Positions 46,927-59,377 of a stretch of DNA of 64,000 bases are shown piece after piece. The notes beneath the pieces are model-generated. The model made no database searches and was not told the origin of the DNA. It saw nothing but the letters and a program-made list of their open reading frames with translations. Position 1 is the stretch's first letter. Each line of letters opens with the position of its first letter. The stretch covers positions 30,724,836 to 30,788,835 of the forward strand of contig NC_088681.1 of assembly GCF_950023065.1 (NCBI RefSeq), read 5' to 3'. The position numbers and the translations under genes were made by a program. This DNA comes from Planococcus citri. Its lineage: Eukaryota > Arthropoda > Insecta > Hemiptera > Pseudococcidae.

Positions 46927-49900
46927 CCTATAAAATATCCTGTCAGATTACCGTCGAAACCTATTTGTATAGACATTTTTCCTTCAATTTCGAAGATATG
47001 ATTGTATTTTTTTTATCCGGAAATCTTTATTTAGATATTTGATCATCTTCATAATCAATGCTGAATTGCTGAATAGTGAATAAATTAGCTTCTATGAATT
47101 TTTTGAAATAGTTGCGCTTGCCCCTGTAAATGTCAAAGTATGTAACCTAGTTTATTATACAGGGTGTCCACCAGAATGATGATTTTTTGCCAAAAATGAG
47201 AGGCCACAGCTGTAAAATATTATCGAGAGAAAATATGTTTCAATGAAAGGATAGGTAGTTAATCTGTGGGCAAGGAATTCCAAAATCTGAACGAATCCTG
47301 TTATGTTAATATTTTATCCAGAAACCAAATATTTCAGGGACTACGAACAACTTTGAAAGCACAAGTCATGAGAGGTTCGTTTAATGAATCATCAACATTG
47401 AAAAATCAAATTTCACTAGAAGCCAAAATAACACACTAAAATCAGAATCTAAGAACTAAAATTGTAAGTATTCAGAAGGTAGATTGTACTGTACCCAACT
47501 ATAGGCTGTTCATTAAATCAGGTCACCGTTTTAAAAAATACAAATATTAATTTTGGTGAAAATTTTTGTATTTTTTCCTTTTAAAATTTGAAAAAAGTGA
47601 CGTGACTTAAAACAAATAGGTAGATAATCTTCGTTTAGAAAAATTAATATTGGCACCACTGATTTTTAAAATGAACCTCACATTTTCGAAATCTGACCAG
47701 TTTTCGAGTTTTCGCTCCTATCGAGGTTGAAAATGAAAAAATAAGGGGAGGTAGAGAGATCCAACTATCAATTTCTGAACAAAAATAATTTATTCAACAC
47801 TTATCGTAGGATATTTTTCATGTTCTTCAGGCATACTTGAAAAAAAAATTGGATGCCTGTGCTTTGGCAGAAAAAATATTTTCAATTTTCTATCAAGTTC
47901 TCAAATTGAAACATAAATTTCTAGCAGAATGAGAAATGATTAATTAGCCAATATATGATTTGAATTTTTAAGCAAGAATTTGAATTCTAAAAAAAAACTT
48001 TTCGTATCTAAGCCTGAAGCAAAGCATTGATCATTCTTTTCATTTTCTATTTTTGCCTCAAAAGATAATTCTACAGAGGAACACAAAATTTTAAAATTAA
48101 TTTTGTGCATGAAATTCTTGATTTTTTTCAGAATATTTTCTGATTTTACTCATCAAATTTAGAAATTTTTACTTTCCTTAGTCGCAGAATTTTTTCCGAA
48201 CAAATTCACAGATGATCCTTCAAATTTGAAGTGAAGTTTTTCAAGTCTTGTAAGACTTCACTAAGTAGGTACCTCCAAAGTTTTCATAATCATAATATAA
48301 ATTGAGTTTTTTTTTTCAGTAATGAACATGATCATATGTAGTTCCAGTGGCAAGCCCGTATCCAGGATTTCCTCCTGGGGGGTGATGACTGACACATAAG
48401 TAGGGGACAAAAATCACAAAATTCCCACAGGGCTCACATGTATAAAAATTTCAATAGTAGGCACATTTCAGACATTTTCATGCAGAATTTAAGCTTGAAA
48501 AACGTGTTGATCAGAACGAGGTTTTTGAAATTTATTCAGTAAATTGTTTATAACATTTCTGATTGTGAAATAGATTTTTCTGGATTTAACTTGACACTCC
48601 TCGCGTCTTCAGACTTGAATTAGTAGTTTGTTCAACTAGGGAGCGATAATGATTTTTGATGATTTTCGAGGTTTATTACCCAAGCGTCGCAAGGAAAATA
48701 ATTCAAAATTGTCGAAAATCATTTTTACTCCTGAGTTGGATAACATAATTTTCGTTATGAGGGAGAAAATCCCAGTAGGTACCTATTCAATTCCAATAAT
48801 GATCAGTAAGCTGGAGCAAAAGGAGCACTTTTTCTCCCTTATAATATTGCTTCCAGAAATTTCAATTTCAAAAAAGGAAAGCAAACAAAAGCATTGGAAA
48901 CTCATAATTCAAGAAACAAAAATAATTAGTACATTGATTATGCATTGCAACTACCTAAGAAGATAATGTGATTTTCAATGAATTTTGAAGTTTGTAGCAA
49001 ATTATCTCCCTGGAAACGTAAAACAACATGATTTTTTTCCTGTGATTCAATGCAAGAAATCGTAGGAAATTATATTAACCTAAGGATTTTTTGGCCCTGG
49101 GGGGGGGGGTGATTGTACCCCAAATCACCCCCCCCCCCCCGAACACGCCCTTGTCCAGTGGATTTCAATGATGGTATGACTCACTATCAGTGGAAGTTAA
49201 ACCATGCGAATGGAAAGATATTTATTTATTTTCTAGACACCCGCATAATAGAATTTTGAGCTAATGAAAATAAAATCGAAAGATCAAAAAAATCATCTCC
49301 AAACAAAATTCCAAAAGCTGAGTTTCATTTTTTTTGTTTTTTTTTTTTCAATTCTCGCAAATGTTTACAAAATGTTCAACCTATATATGAAAAAATTTGT
49401 AACTGTCTACGTCTAAATCGGCTGTTGACAGTTTCGATGAGTCAAAAATGCAGAAATGTGTCTAGGAAAATTGTGCATAAATTGATCAAAGGGGCCATTA
49501 AAACTATTGAATTGAATTTTCATATAAACACTGAATTTCAATGTTTAAACCCCTATTTATAAATTTTCCCAAGCATTAGAAAAATTCAAAAATTGCTAAA
49601 AACTTCAAAACGACACAAAATAGCAACTAATTGATCAAGGAGGTTTCAAATGATGATATGCAAAACTAGTTTTTTATCTTAACCTTATCAAATGTTGACG
49701 CCTTTTATATACTTATGTAAACGATAAACAAAATTTGTTTTTTTTTTAATTCCGCCAAAATTCGAAAAACGAATTTAGTCTTTAAAATTAAATTATACAT
49801 GGTGATGTATTTTCAAACACTCTTTCGGCTCATCCCAATTAAAAGTTTTTACACCACTTACGCTGAATGTTTCCTACCATAAAACCCCCATTTTGTCATA

Positions 49901-50040
49901 ATTACAGGATTACACAGCCCTGATTTGGAACAATTTAGTAACAAATTGCATACATTCTAAAATGAAGGGGTTATTTTATTTTGTACAAAATATTTTTCTC
50001 TATTTTATGTGATTTCAGTTTTGAAAGTCTTTATCTTTTA
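46927..50040. other. AT-rich svp intron with a possible decayed element
   Basis: 48348..49164 has loosely inverted ends (CAGTGGCAAG against CACTGGACAAG) and G/C tracts at 49100 and 49128, perhaps a decayed DNA element. A 105-codon ATG frame (48649..48966) inside shows no domain. CAGGGTGTCC at 47160 resembles ends of insect transposons but stands alone. Confidence 0.25.
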
Positions 50041-51900
50041 ATTTAGGCTAAGCTGTTCTCATTCTCAAATAAAGCGATACGTTCAAATAGTAGTACTCAC
50101 ACGTACACGGAAGATGCATTGAATTTTGAGTATAGACAGTATAAAAATTCTTCATTCACTGTGTGTGTAAGTAAATTAACTATTATGAGAACAGTACTGT
50201 AAGTGTACTATTCTATCAAAAATCAAGTGCACGGACTGCCCAAATCTATACGATGCGGGAGATTATTATTACCCAATGATCACCTGATTGCAAGAAAATT
50301 GGGCATTGTGCGTCGACCGTTTAACGACAGTGTGAAACAATATGTACAGTTCGTTGCAATACTTTATCTGCGAGTACTAAACTACACCTCGTTGAAAGTG
50401 AATTCCAATTCCATTACCTACATTGTGATTTTTTCATCGCCAAAAATCATATTTACAATTATTTCTTCTCCTTTGAAAAGATAGTTTTTTTTTAACAGTA
50501 CCTACATAGGTATAGATTATGTTTTTTTTATTAGCGGTTTAGAGCAAAAATTAAAAAGCTTGTCTTAATTGAACTTTTTTTTCATAGATTTTTGACGTAA
50601 GTTGATTAAAATAGATATTGCTGAAAATTCATATGTAGGTAATAGGTATTGTAGGCGAAAAAAAATACATTCAGTTTCTTTTTCTATATTATTTTCATTT
50701 TCAGAAATTTAATATTTAAAAAAATTATGATTTATATTATAAGAAGGAGAGAGTGGAGGAATTTCTTTCTTCTGTTCAATTTATGGCTCAATGGCTATAC
50801 ATGTGTATAATTTGAGATTTTACGTGCATAAGAATCCGCGCTCTACTCAATCATTAAGCATCTTTATAAGTATCTATAAGTCGTATAAAAAAGTATTGAA
50901 AAACAAAAACAACAAAAACCATCGAATTTATTAATTTAGAATCCTATAAAAACCGAACAAAAGTGCGAACACTTCTCGATGACATTTCGAGCAAAAAATA
51001 AAAAAACCACAGGGGTTGTTGCTTCGGAGTTCGGTTTGCCATTCGGCAAAAAACGAGAGAGAAAAAACTTCCACACAAAGAAAGACCACCCTAATACTTG
51101 TAACTATCAAATTTACCCCAAGGGTTATCTTTTTTGATCCTCTTCATTCTTATTAACGCGGATAAATGACAGCATAGGCGCAGAGTGAGCAGTAAAATCG
51201 TGATTTATTCGCGCCTCTAAACGGTATATACCTACTTCTAATGGTAGACTACACAATATCGATTACACCTTGTACTAATAGTATCGTCTTATTTACTTTT
51301 CAATTTACCTACAATATTAATTCTATTAAACAAAAAATCTAAATGGCTCGATGACGTGATTTTTTTTTGCCTTCTGCACGAGCGTACCGTGCACCATCAC
51401 AACAATCAATGGATGTACGAATTACGACAAGTGTTTAGTATAGAACAGGTTTTTTTTTTAGAAGGAATATAAAAAATACACGTACGAAAATGTATAAATT
51501 AAATGATAAATTCCACAATATAAATACAGGTACCTACAGGTAGTGGAGAGGAACGTAGTTCGTGTATATGTTTTCATTTTCTCAATAAACGCGATCTTTA
51601 TCTCGCCGATTGACAAAAAAAATTGTACATGGATGAGCCAAGAAGAAGCTTTAAAACGAGGTCGTTTAATTTAAATTAATAAAACAAATATGTACGTAGA
51701 TGTATTACAAATTACAACCACGAGCAGGTACCCTACTATGAACATGAATTAATTTTACGTTAAAAATTTATCCAATTTGAGAGTAAGAGTATAGATCAGA
51801 TTTATTGATAGGTATAAGGTAAGGTAGAGGTACCTAATAGCTGCATGATAATGTAACTGTTTGAAGAAAATTGCTCGTTTTCGAACGAGCTTATTATGTT
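50041..51900. other. mostly single-copy svp intron block
   Basis: No gene supported. A 93-codon frame at 50203..50484 does not begin with a convincing start and shows no features. Confidence 0.3.
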
Positions 51901-54300
51901 TATCGGTATGAGTTTGATTTTTTGTCGGTGAAGTTGACATTTTTTTTTTTTATAATATCAACGAATTTGTCGAAAATTAAATCGATTTTAAAATTATACG
52001 TAATGATCAATCCATTGATTTACGGAATTTTTTTTCAAGTGTGTATTTTAATCTAGCGTGATTTCGACACAGATATCTACAAGGCCAGAAATACCTATTT
52101 TTATTTTTTATTATTATTTAATGTAATAAAACTACCGATTTGAGGAAGACTTTTTAATTAAAATGTTATGGAACGAGTTTTCATTGAATAAAATAGTTAA
52201 AATTACCAGTATAGAAATTCCCAATTGAAATACAAAATGCCCAGATGAGAAAGAAAAAATAATAGGTCATCTATGTAGATATTTAAAACCCAAGAGAAGC
52301 AATTTTTGGTGTATTTTAGAAATTCGTGTTTTGCGACACCACTTTTTTCGACGATGGAGAAATTTCCATCTCGTGTCATAAAATTATATTTTGATATTTT
52401 AAACGTGTGCATTTTAGGAGATGTAGCAATTTTCTCGGGCCCGAAATTGTGGAAGAATGGGAGAAATACTTGGACTCTAAAATTGGAAAGTAAAAATCAC
52501 TTTCGTGAACAAAACGTATAATAAAATAATAATTAAAAAAAAAAAAAAAAACAGAAAACAGAAACAGCTGCAGCGAAATTATTGATAACAAACTTGGGAA
52601 CATTGAATTAAAAGCAGAAAAAGTGGAAAATATTTTTTTCAATGTTTTAAAACAATTTTAAAGCGAGATTTCACAATCTGCAGCTTGGAATTCTTTCTTT
52701 TTCGTCGTTTTTCAAGATATTTCTGCACATGATCTCGTTCGTCATCGACAATTTAAAAAAAATAAAATAAATATCTTCTTATAATTTGAAATTTTTTCAA
52801 ATATTGTATCTAGTTTATAGTTACATATTATTAAATTATTCAATTTGTGTCAATAGTTTCCAAAGATGTCCATAATTTTTTTTTCAGAAGGTAGGCAAGT
52901 ACAAAAAATTCAGAATTTATTTCAAATGTTTTCTTTTCGGTTAACTATTTTTTCATTTTAACCGTAACTTTTTATGAAAAAAATGACTTACAGGTACGTA
53001 GAATAAAAAAATTAATTAATGAATGAATGAAAACTTGAAAAAATTGAATGTTCAAATAATTTCACACAAAATGCAAAATGTATGAGTCACAATTAAGTAA
53101 TTACTTGATCAAAAAAAAAAAAAAAAAAAAAAAAATGCATAAAATTACGTGAAATGAAACTACTTTTTTTTAAATCAAAAAATATGTATCTAGATATAAT
53201 AATGCTTTGTTATATTTTTTCAACATTTTTCAATTTATTTTTATTATTAAGTATATATATTTTTTTCAATTTATTTTCAGTTGATTTCTGAGTGAGTTTA
53301 AAAAACGTAAAAAAAAGTCCAAATGAATAAATAAATGATATTTTGGTCACCTTATTACGTAGGAATTATAAAAAAAGAAAATAGGAATAATGTTACCTGA
53401 TTTTTTTGAAAATTGAAAATCATACCTATTATTCAATTATTGTAGGTATTTAAGGAAAAAGAAAATATGGCAAAAGTTTGTAATTTGATGAATTTCAAGT
53501 TTTGTTTTTTTTTTAATTTTTCATTACGTTATGTAGGTACTTATTTTTACAATTTTTTTCCTCAATTAAGTACCTATTTTTCAAACGAGGTAGTTCAACA
53601 GATTTGTAGAAGTAACTAGGTGATCAAGTTATCACAGAATACGTATACTTTTTTTTTCAAAAATTGAATAATCGATCACCAATGACAGATAAAAAAAGCT
53701 TGCAAAACAGCTAAAAAAGGTGGAATCAAACATAAGGCAAGAAGTTCGTCTTCTCGAAGTATGCAAAATGAGTATTCCAACTGGGAAAATATTTTAAACC
53801 TGAAATTGAAGATTTTCAGGAGGAATTAAATGATAGATTTTTCAAAAAAATTGAAGAATCACCTTATGAAGTTGCAAACGTTGACTTTTTTGGCTTAAAA
53901 ATGTTAGAACGATGAACTTTTTTTAAAAAAAGTATTTTGAAAAAAAGAATTTTTTATTAAAAATAGGTTGCATTTTTTTTTTAAATAAAAAATATGTAGG
54001 TAGGTAGGTACCTTTAACGAGTGAAAAAAATTGAACGTTTGTTAGAATTTCGAGATTTGCAGAAATATTTGTAAGTACTTTTTTACCTCTCCAAGTTTCC
54101 ATCAATGTTTCTTCTCTTCCACAAATAAATTTTTATTTCCGGAAATAAATTGCAACAATAACCGTAGACTTGGCACCTGATTGAGTATAATTTTTTCAAA
54201 CCTTTCGTAAATATGAGTGTTAAAGGAGGTATTAAAAAATAGTAAAATCGACGAAGATGCTTCAATCCCACAGCTAGTAAATTTTCAATAAAACTTTTAG
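51901..54300. other. strongly AT-rich svp intron sequence
   Basis: Long A/T runs (for example a 24-base A run from about 53111). No feature seen. Confidence 0.35.
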
Positions 54301-55073
54301 TGACTAGTTAACGACGACAGATAATTTAATACATCGTCGTAAATTTTACAGGCGGGTGATTCGTTTTTCGGTATAAATTTCCGGCGATTTATCTTCTTCT
54401 AGACTCTTTCTGTCACAGTAGGTATTCGAGTCATTAGCTCATCCATGTTCCATGTTAACTACCAAGATATCTCTACATAGTTTAAAATCGTAATGCATCT
54501 CATAAATTCACACCATGTAAGTATTCTCTCTCGTTATTCAAACTCACTTCTGCAATTATCTTTGAATCGATAGAGATTCCTCTAAAATTGTGTTGATAGG
54601 TAGAGATACCCTCGAATGAAGGGTATAAGGGACACGATAAGGTTTTTTTCAAATCATTATAGGATGTCCAGTCAAGTACTTAAGAAGACCTAATAGATCT
54701 ATTTGAGGCTGATTAATAACTTCTTTATTTTTGGTATCTCACGTAGGAGCTTTTTCATCTTTCATTACGAGATCATTTAAAAAAGGCATATCATCGGATT
54801 AAGATAACATACAGTCATATCATCGTATAGTTCCTCAGATAAGAGATATAAGATAACATATCAACGGCGAGAGATATTTAACTCAAAAGTCGAATCGTAA
54901 GTCGTATACGATCTTTCAAATACAACCGGTCAGTAATTATTGTGGCGATTCGGTCTTATTTAGCCACCTATGACCCAGCTCCCGTAGTTTCTGACCTTTG
55001 AAAAGGTCGATGTAGACCTCTTATATATTAATAAACTCGAACTCGATTAGGTTAAATAAGTACGAGATAACCT
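54301..55073. other. 5' end of the svp intron
   Basis: Single-copy sequence next to the donor. It includes TGACCTTTGAAAAGGTC (about 54990..55006), an everted pair of nuclear receptor half-sites that also reads as TCAAAGGTCA on the minus strand. Confidence 0.3.
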
Positions 55074-55075
55074 AC

Positions 55076-55703
55076 CTTCGCAGGTAAATTGACCGTAATG
55101 TTTGCCGCTGGATTTATCTCCGCACACGACGCATTCGATATTTTGATTTTTATCATTAGCACTCTGCGATGACCCGTTCGACTGAGTACTGCTATTGGTG
55201 CCGGGAGTAGTGCTCTGCTGCAATTCTCTGAGCCCTCCGCCGACCGGAACCAAAGACGAATCATCGGAAACGCTGGTGACCGGGGTGACTACCGGATGAC
55301 CCAAAACAGGGGGCTCTCTCCACGGAGGGGCAACCAGTGCCATGCTCCGTGGAAAGCCCAATTCCAACGTCGTTACGTCTGGATGAGGGCCCGTCGCACC
55401 CGGACCTTGCGGATGGGACGACGTCGGTCCGAAGAACCCCGTTGCGCTGGTATTGCTCGGGGGTGCCGGACATAAACCCCCCGCGACCCGGCACACTGCG
55501 AGGGCGTTATGAGGAATAATAATGGTGCCTGTTTGATCTGCAGTACTTTGATTTAAATCCGCGTAAGATGGTTTCCTGTCTAGCAAATCGACGTCGTCGT
55601 CGATTTTATGCGGCTGCTGCTGATCGCAGACCTTTGGTAGACCCGTTTTAAATAGAAATTCCTGAATTTTGCCGGATTTACGAGCAACAACTGATCGAAA
55701 CAC
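55076..55703 (-). CDS. svp: seven-up/COUP-TF nuclear receptor, N-terminal exon (partial)
   Basis: Encodes the N-terminal region and first half of the DNA-binding domain of a COUP-TF (NR2F) orphan nuclear receptor, a nuclear transcription factor that binds AGGTCA repeats. Seen: a Ser/Pro/Gly-rich A/B region with a GFF motif and an ELGFPRSM segment like those near the N terminus of Drosophila Seven-up. This is followed by [20 protein letters not shown] with three of the four first-finger cysteines. The exon ends at a GTAGGT donor (GT at 55074..55075) in phase 1, exactly where exon 19842..19991 resumes. The start is unresolved: codon 1 at 55703 is GTG, an in-frame TAG lies at 55791..55793, and the only internal ATG is at 55341..55343, downstream of conserved residues. 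An upstream exon probably splices in; one acceptor-like site is CTCGCAG ending at 55496. Family call is firm, 5' limit is not. Confidence 0.93.
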
Positions 55704-56439
55704 GGTGATCCAAAGCGCAGTTGATTTAAGTTGAAATTTTTTACGTAGTAACGAGACAGACAGAGAGAAAATGCGAAGAAAAAAAATTGACTAGATGAGG
55801 AGAATTTCTTCTCGTATATACGATCAAGATGGTAAATACTTATTAAAAAGTTATGGTCCTCATTCGAGAATATCTCTCGACTGGTAAATCACCGCTGGCA
55901 GCAGCAAAAAATGTAACAACGTTTATTTCAATGGTTGCTGGAGATGCCATTCGAGATGATACTTCTTGGACGATTGCAATTATATCGACGAATCGATCAC
56001 TAAACAAGCGCATAACATAAAAAAATTTCCAATCACTATCACGCTTAATTAACTTTGAAAAAGGAAAAAAAAAATTGTTAAGATACGAGTCGAAAAATAC
56101 AACGTATTGGGTTAATATAGAGTTTATCTCGCGCAAACGATAACCCGGTTGAAAAAAAATTATCTATTTTAATATCGAAAATGAAAAAAAAGCGAAGAAG
56201 AAAATGAAAACCACGCGAATTTTTTCCTTCTTCTTTTTTTTTAATGGGAAATTTTTCGGCGTAAAAAAAATTAATTATTAAATAAATAGAGAAAAAGAAA
56301 AATTAAAAAGCACGAGGAGTAACGCGCACACGAAGCCACGAGTCGAGACCTGACCTCAGCGGAGCATAGGTTAGCGCGCGAACAGTTCTGACACTGGCGA
56401 TGGCCTTTAGAAACTACCGTGTGCCGGCACTCTATGCTT
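55704..56439. other. presumed svp 5' untranslated or first-intron sequence
   Basis: Lies between the coding exon and the candidate promoter. An in-frame TAG at 55791..55793 means coding cannot extend unspliced from here. No upstream coding exon was recognised. Confidence 0.35.
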
Positions 56440-56580
56440 CTTCCCTCTGAACCCTGACCTGTTCTGGTGTACCGCTCTGTCTCCTCGAGTAACAAGTCGT
56501 TGCTATGGTAACCAGTGCCCGGTCATACTCTCATTGGCTCCCGACCCGCAACCTGCACCTTTATACACTTCACACTGATT
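56440..56580 (-). promoter_or_regulatory. candidate svp core promoter with TATA box, X-box and DR1
   Basis: In a CpG-containing, repeat-free stretch 740-880 bp upstream of the svp exon, the minus strand reads TATAAAGG (56558..56565) and then a CCAAT (56533..56537). Next comes the near-palindrome GTTACCATAGCAAC (56499..56512), an RFX-type X-box pattern, and then AGGTCAGGGTTCA (56448..56460). The last is two nuclear receptor half-sites one base apart (DR1), the class bound by COUP-TF, HNF4 and RXR/USP proteins. The order and orientation fit a promoter firing toward svp. No transcription start can be proven from sequence, and the CCAAT lies downstream of the TATA, which is unusual. Confidence 0.4.
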
Positions 56581-56879
56581 TGGCGGGATGTTTAATTTCG
56601 TGTTTTTCAACCGCCCACTAGCGCCTGCGGCGAACTTTTGGTCTAGTGTAAGTTAAGTGCCTTGGCTTTTCTCCTATCCGACCTTATCGTCTATCTTACG
56701 GTTAAAATGCTTTAATTATTACCGTCGAATATACACTGTACGCGTACGGTGTACGTATGTTGGAGCTGTATGCTATACTTTAGTATAGGTACGATTGATA
56801 ACGATGGACATGATGTATAAAGACAAATCAAATAAATAAATTATTGTTTTTCATAAAATTCCTATTTAGCAGACAAATT

Positions 56880-57610
56880 TTAAAATTTTGAGGCAAAAAT
56901 AATCAACTTTTTCGTTTATTATACACAAGAAAATATCGTTTTTATACCTCTCGAAATATCAATTTTCAAGAGCTTTTGCCCTCACTTCGCTCGGGCCCGT
57001 TTGCCTTTTATTTTCAATAAAAAAAAATCGTCATTTCAATTTGAAATTTTGAAGCAAAATCATAAATTTAGTAACTCATAACACTCAAAAACATCGTTTT
57101 TTGTACCCCTTTGTAAAACTGATTTCTGAGAGCTTTCGCTCTCGCTTCGCTCCGGCTATTTGCTTTTCTTTTTTAATTCTTAGATTTAAAAAAAAATCAT
57201 CATTCAAATTCCATTTTTTCATGCTTCTCAAGATACTACTTTTCAAGAGATTTTTTCTTTTTATTTTAAATTTTAAAAAAAAAATCACCTTTTAAATTTT
57301 GAAGCAAAAATGATAAACTTTTTATACTTACTAAAGTAACTCATGACACTAAAAAACATCGTTTTTTATACATCTTGAAAAACCGATTTCTGAGAGCTTT
57401 CGCCCTCGCTTCGCTCGGGCCATTTGCTTTTCTTTTTGATTCTTAGATTTATAAAAAATCATCATCCAAATTCCATTTTTTCATGCTTCTTAGGGTACTA
57501 ATTTTCGAGAGCTTTTGCCCTTGCTTCGCTCGGACTCGTTTGCTTTCAACTGTCACTTTCGAATTTTTAAAAAAAATTATTATTCGAATTTAAAAATTTT
57601 GAAGCAAAAT
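56880..57610. repeat. degenerate tandem repeat with GCTTCGCTCGG cores
   Basis: Four units share AAATTTTGA.GCAAAA, ACATCGTTTTTTATAC and a GC-rich core such as GAGCTTTCGCCCTCGCTTCG (at about 56969, 57130, 57395 and 57510). Related GAAGCCGAGG words occur in the element at 45231..46924. Confidence 0.65.
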
Positions 57611-57708
57611 GATAAACTTTTTGGCACACAAAAAACAGCTTTTTTTAGTTTTGTTTGACTGTATACTTACTTATTTTATTCTTTAAAAATGAGTGGGAAA
57701 TTTTATTT

Positions 57709-59377
57709 CAGGGAACCTCTTGAGGTGGCACACTCCGATTTGAACGGGACCGCGATTTTTGAAAAGAGCATAGTCTAAAACCCCCAAAACCAAATTTTCA
57801 GCTGCCCAAGTTCATTTTTCGATTCTTGGCGAATTTTCGAAAATTCAAAATTGACTGTTTTTGACAATTCATGTTTTTTTTTTAAAAGTACGTACTTGAT
57901 CAATAAAAACAGTCAAAATAAGTCCCAAAACTAATATTAATTACCCAAATCCAAATTTCACCATTTCCATCCATTCTGGAGCCTCCAGCGCGATTTTTCA
58001 ATTTCTCCAGAAGGCGGCGTGAATATGAAGTTGGGCAGCTAAAAATCGAGTTGTATATTACACTCGACCTGTTTAACGAGTTTATCCACATTTGAGCTGA
58101 TTTTGAGAGTGACACCTCAAAAGTGGTTTTTTGACCAGCTTTTTTCAAAATTAAAAAAATCCAAAAAATCAAAAGTTTCCCGTTTGTGTGGAAATTTTTG
58201 AAATTTGCGCGAATCGCTGTATTTCTTCAAGAATTAACCCCCGGAGCGCAAATTCTACCTTTTCCAGCTGTTTTTGAGCGAGAGTGACACCTCAAAAACC
58301 ACTCTTGAGGTGTCACTCTCAAAATCGGTTTAAATGTGGATAAACTCGTTAAACAGGTCGAGTGTAAAATACAACTCGATTTTTAGCTGCCAAACTGCAT
58401 ATTCACGCTTTCTGGGGCAAATTCAAAATTCTGGAAAAATTGAAAAATTGCGCTGGAGGCTCCAGAATGGCTGGAAGTTGTGAAATTTGGATTTGGGGGA
58501 TAGTTTTGGACATATTATACATCGATTCGCCTAAATTTTGAAAATTTCCACACAAATGGGAATTTTTTTTTGGATTTTTTAATCTTGAAAAAAGCTGGTC
58601 AAAAATCCACTTTTGATCATCGACCTTTTAGTTAACCTAGACGGCTACTCATACGCAAAATTATCCCACTGGTTATGTCGCCAACTCTGTGGATTTCAAA
58701 TTAGAAACAAACGCATCTGCGCATGTCTCAGGAAACGCGTGTGTGTATTTTGTTATCAGTGGATTAGTGGTGGAAGTGGGGGTGCTGGTGGTGTTTCCGT
58801 TTACTGTTCACAAGCATCAATTCCTGAGACATGCGCAGATGCGTTTGTTTCTAATTTGAAATCCACAGAGTTGGCGACATAACCAGTGGCCTTAGTTTGC
58901 ATTGGAGTAGTCGTCTAGGTTAACTAAAAGGTCGATGCTTTTGATGAGGTGTCACTCTCAAAATTGGCTCAAATGTGGATAAGCTCGTTAAACAGGTCGA
59001 GTGTAATATACAACTCGATTTTTAGCTGCCCAACTCCATATTCACGCCGCCTTCTGGAGCAAATTCAAAATTCTGGAGAAATTGAAAAATCGCGCTGGAG
59101 GCTCCAGAATGGCTGGAAATGGTGAATTTTGGATTTGAGTAATTAATATTAGTTTTGGGACTTATTTTGACCATTTTTATTGATCAAGTACGTACATTTT
59201 TTAAAAAAGCATAAATCGCCAAAAACAGTCAATACCTATTGAATTTTCAAAAATTCGCAAAAATCGAAAAATGAACTTGGGCAGCTGAAAATTTGTTTTT
59301 GGGAGTTTTAGACTATGCTCTTTCCAAAAATCGTGTTCCCGTTCAAATCGGACTGTGACACCTCAAGAGGTTCCCTG
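57709..59377. mobile_element. foldback element, copy B, with nested insertion
   Basis: Same family as 7949..9312. Ends are CAGGGAACCTCTTGAGGTG and its complement. Removing the nested 320 bp element and its duplicated 8 bp leaves about 1.34 kb, matching copy A (1.36 kb). I see no clear target duplication here. Confidence 0.85.
58618..58937. mobile_element. 320 bp nested hairpin MITE with 8 bp target duplication
   Basis: Starts CATCGACCTTTTAGTTAACC and ends with the complement. About 135 bp at each end pair with each other around an ~50-80 base loop. It is flanked by CTTTTGAT at 58610..58617 and 58938..58945, an 8 bp duplication typical of hAT-type transposition. Short open frames in it are chance. 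Confidence 0.88.

Larger units (their letters stand above)
19992..55075 (-). other. svp: 35 kb svp intron interrupting the first zinc finger
   Basis: Bounded by the GTAGGT donor at the left edge of the 5' exon and the TTTTTCAG acceptor at 19992..19994. Both flanks are phase 1 and rejoin the Glu-Gly-Cys-Lys of the finger-1 helix. The intron carries the complete copia-type element at 23887..34099, a TA-flanked 1.7 kb element at 45231..46924, MITE-like 21603..22270 and many degenerate repeats. An intron at the Gly preceding the P-box is common in nuclear receptor genes (established knowledge); its size here is inflated by transposons (seen). Confidence 0.9.

Noticed and set aside
48348..49164. 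hAT-like element with CAGTGG ends
   Set aside because: Ends match poorly and no target duplication is visible, so it is mentioned only within a region entry.
55261..55494. Overlapping minus-strand frame with internal ATGs inside the svp exon
   Set aside because: Out of frame with the conserved receptor sequence; a shadow of GC-rich coding DNA.
58613..58882. 89-codon plus-strand frame with glycine run
   Set aside because: Lies within the 320 bp hairpin MITE and spans its two inverted arms; not a gene.
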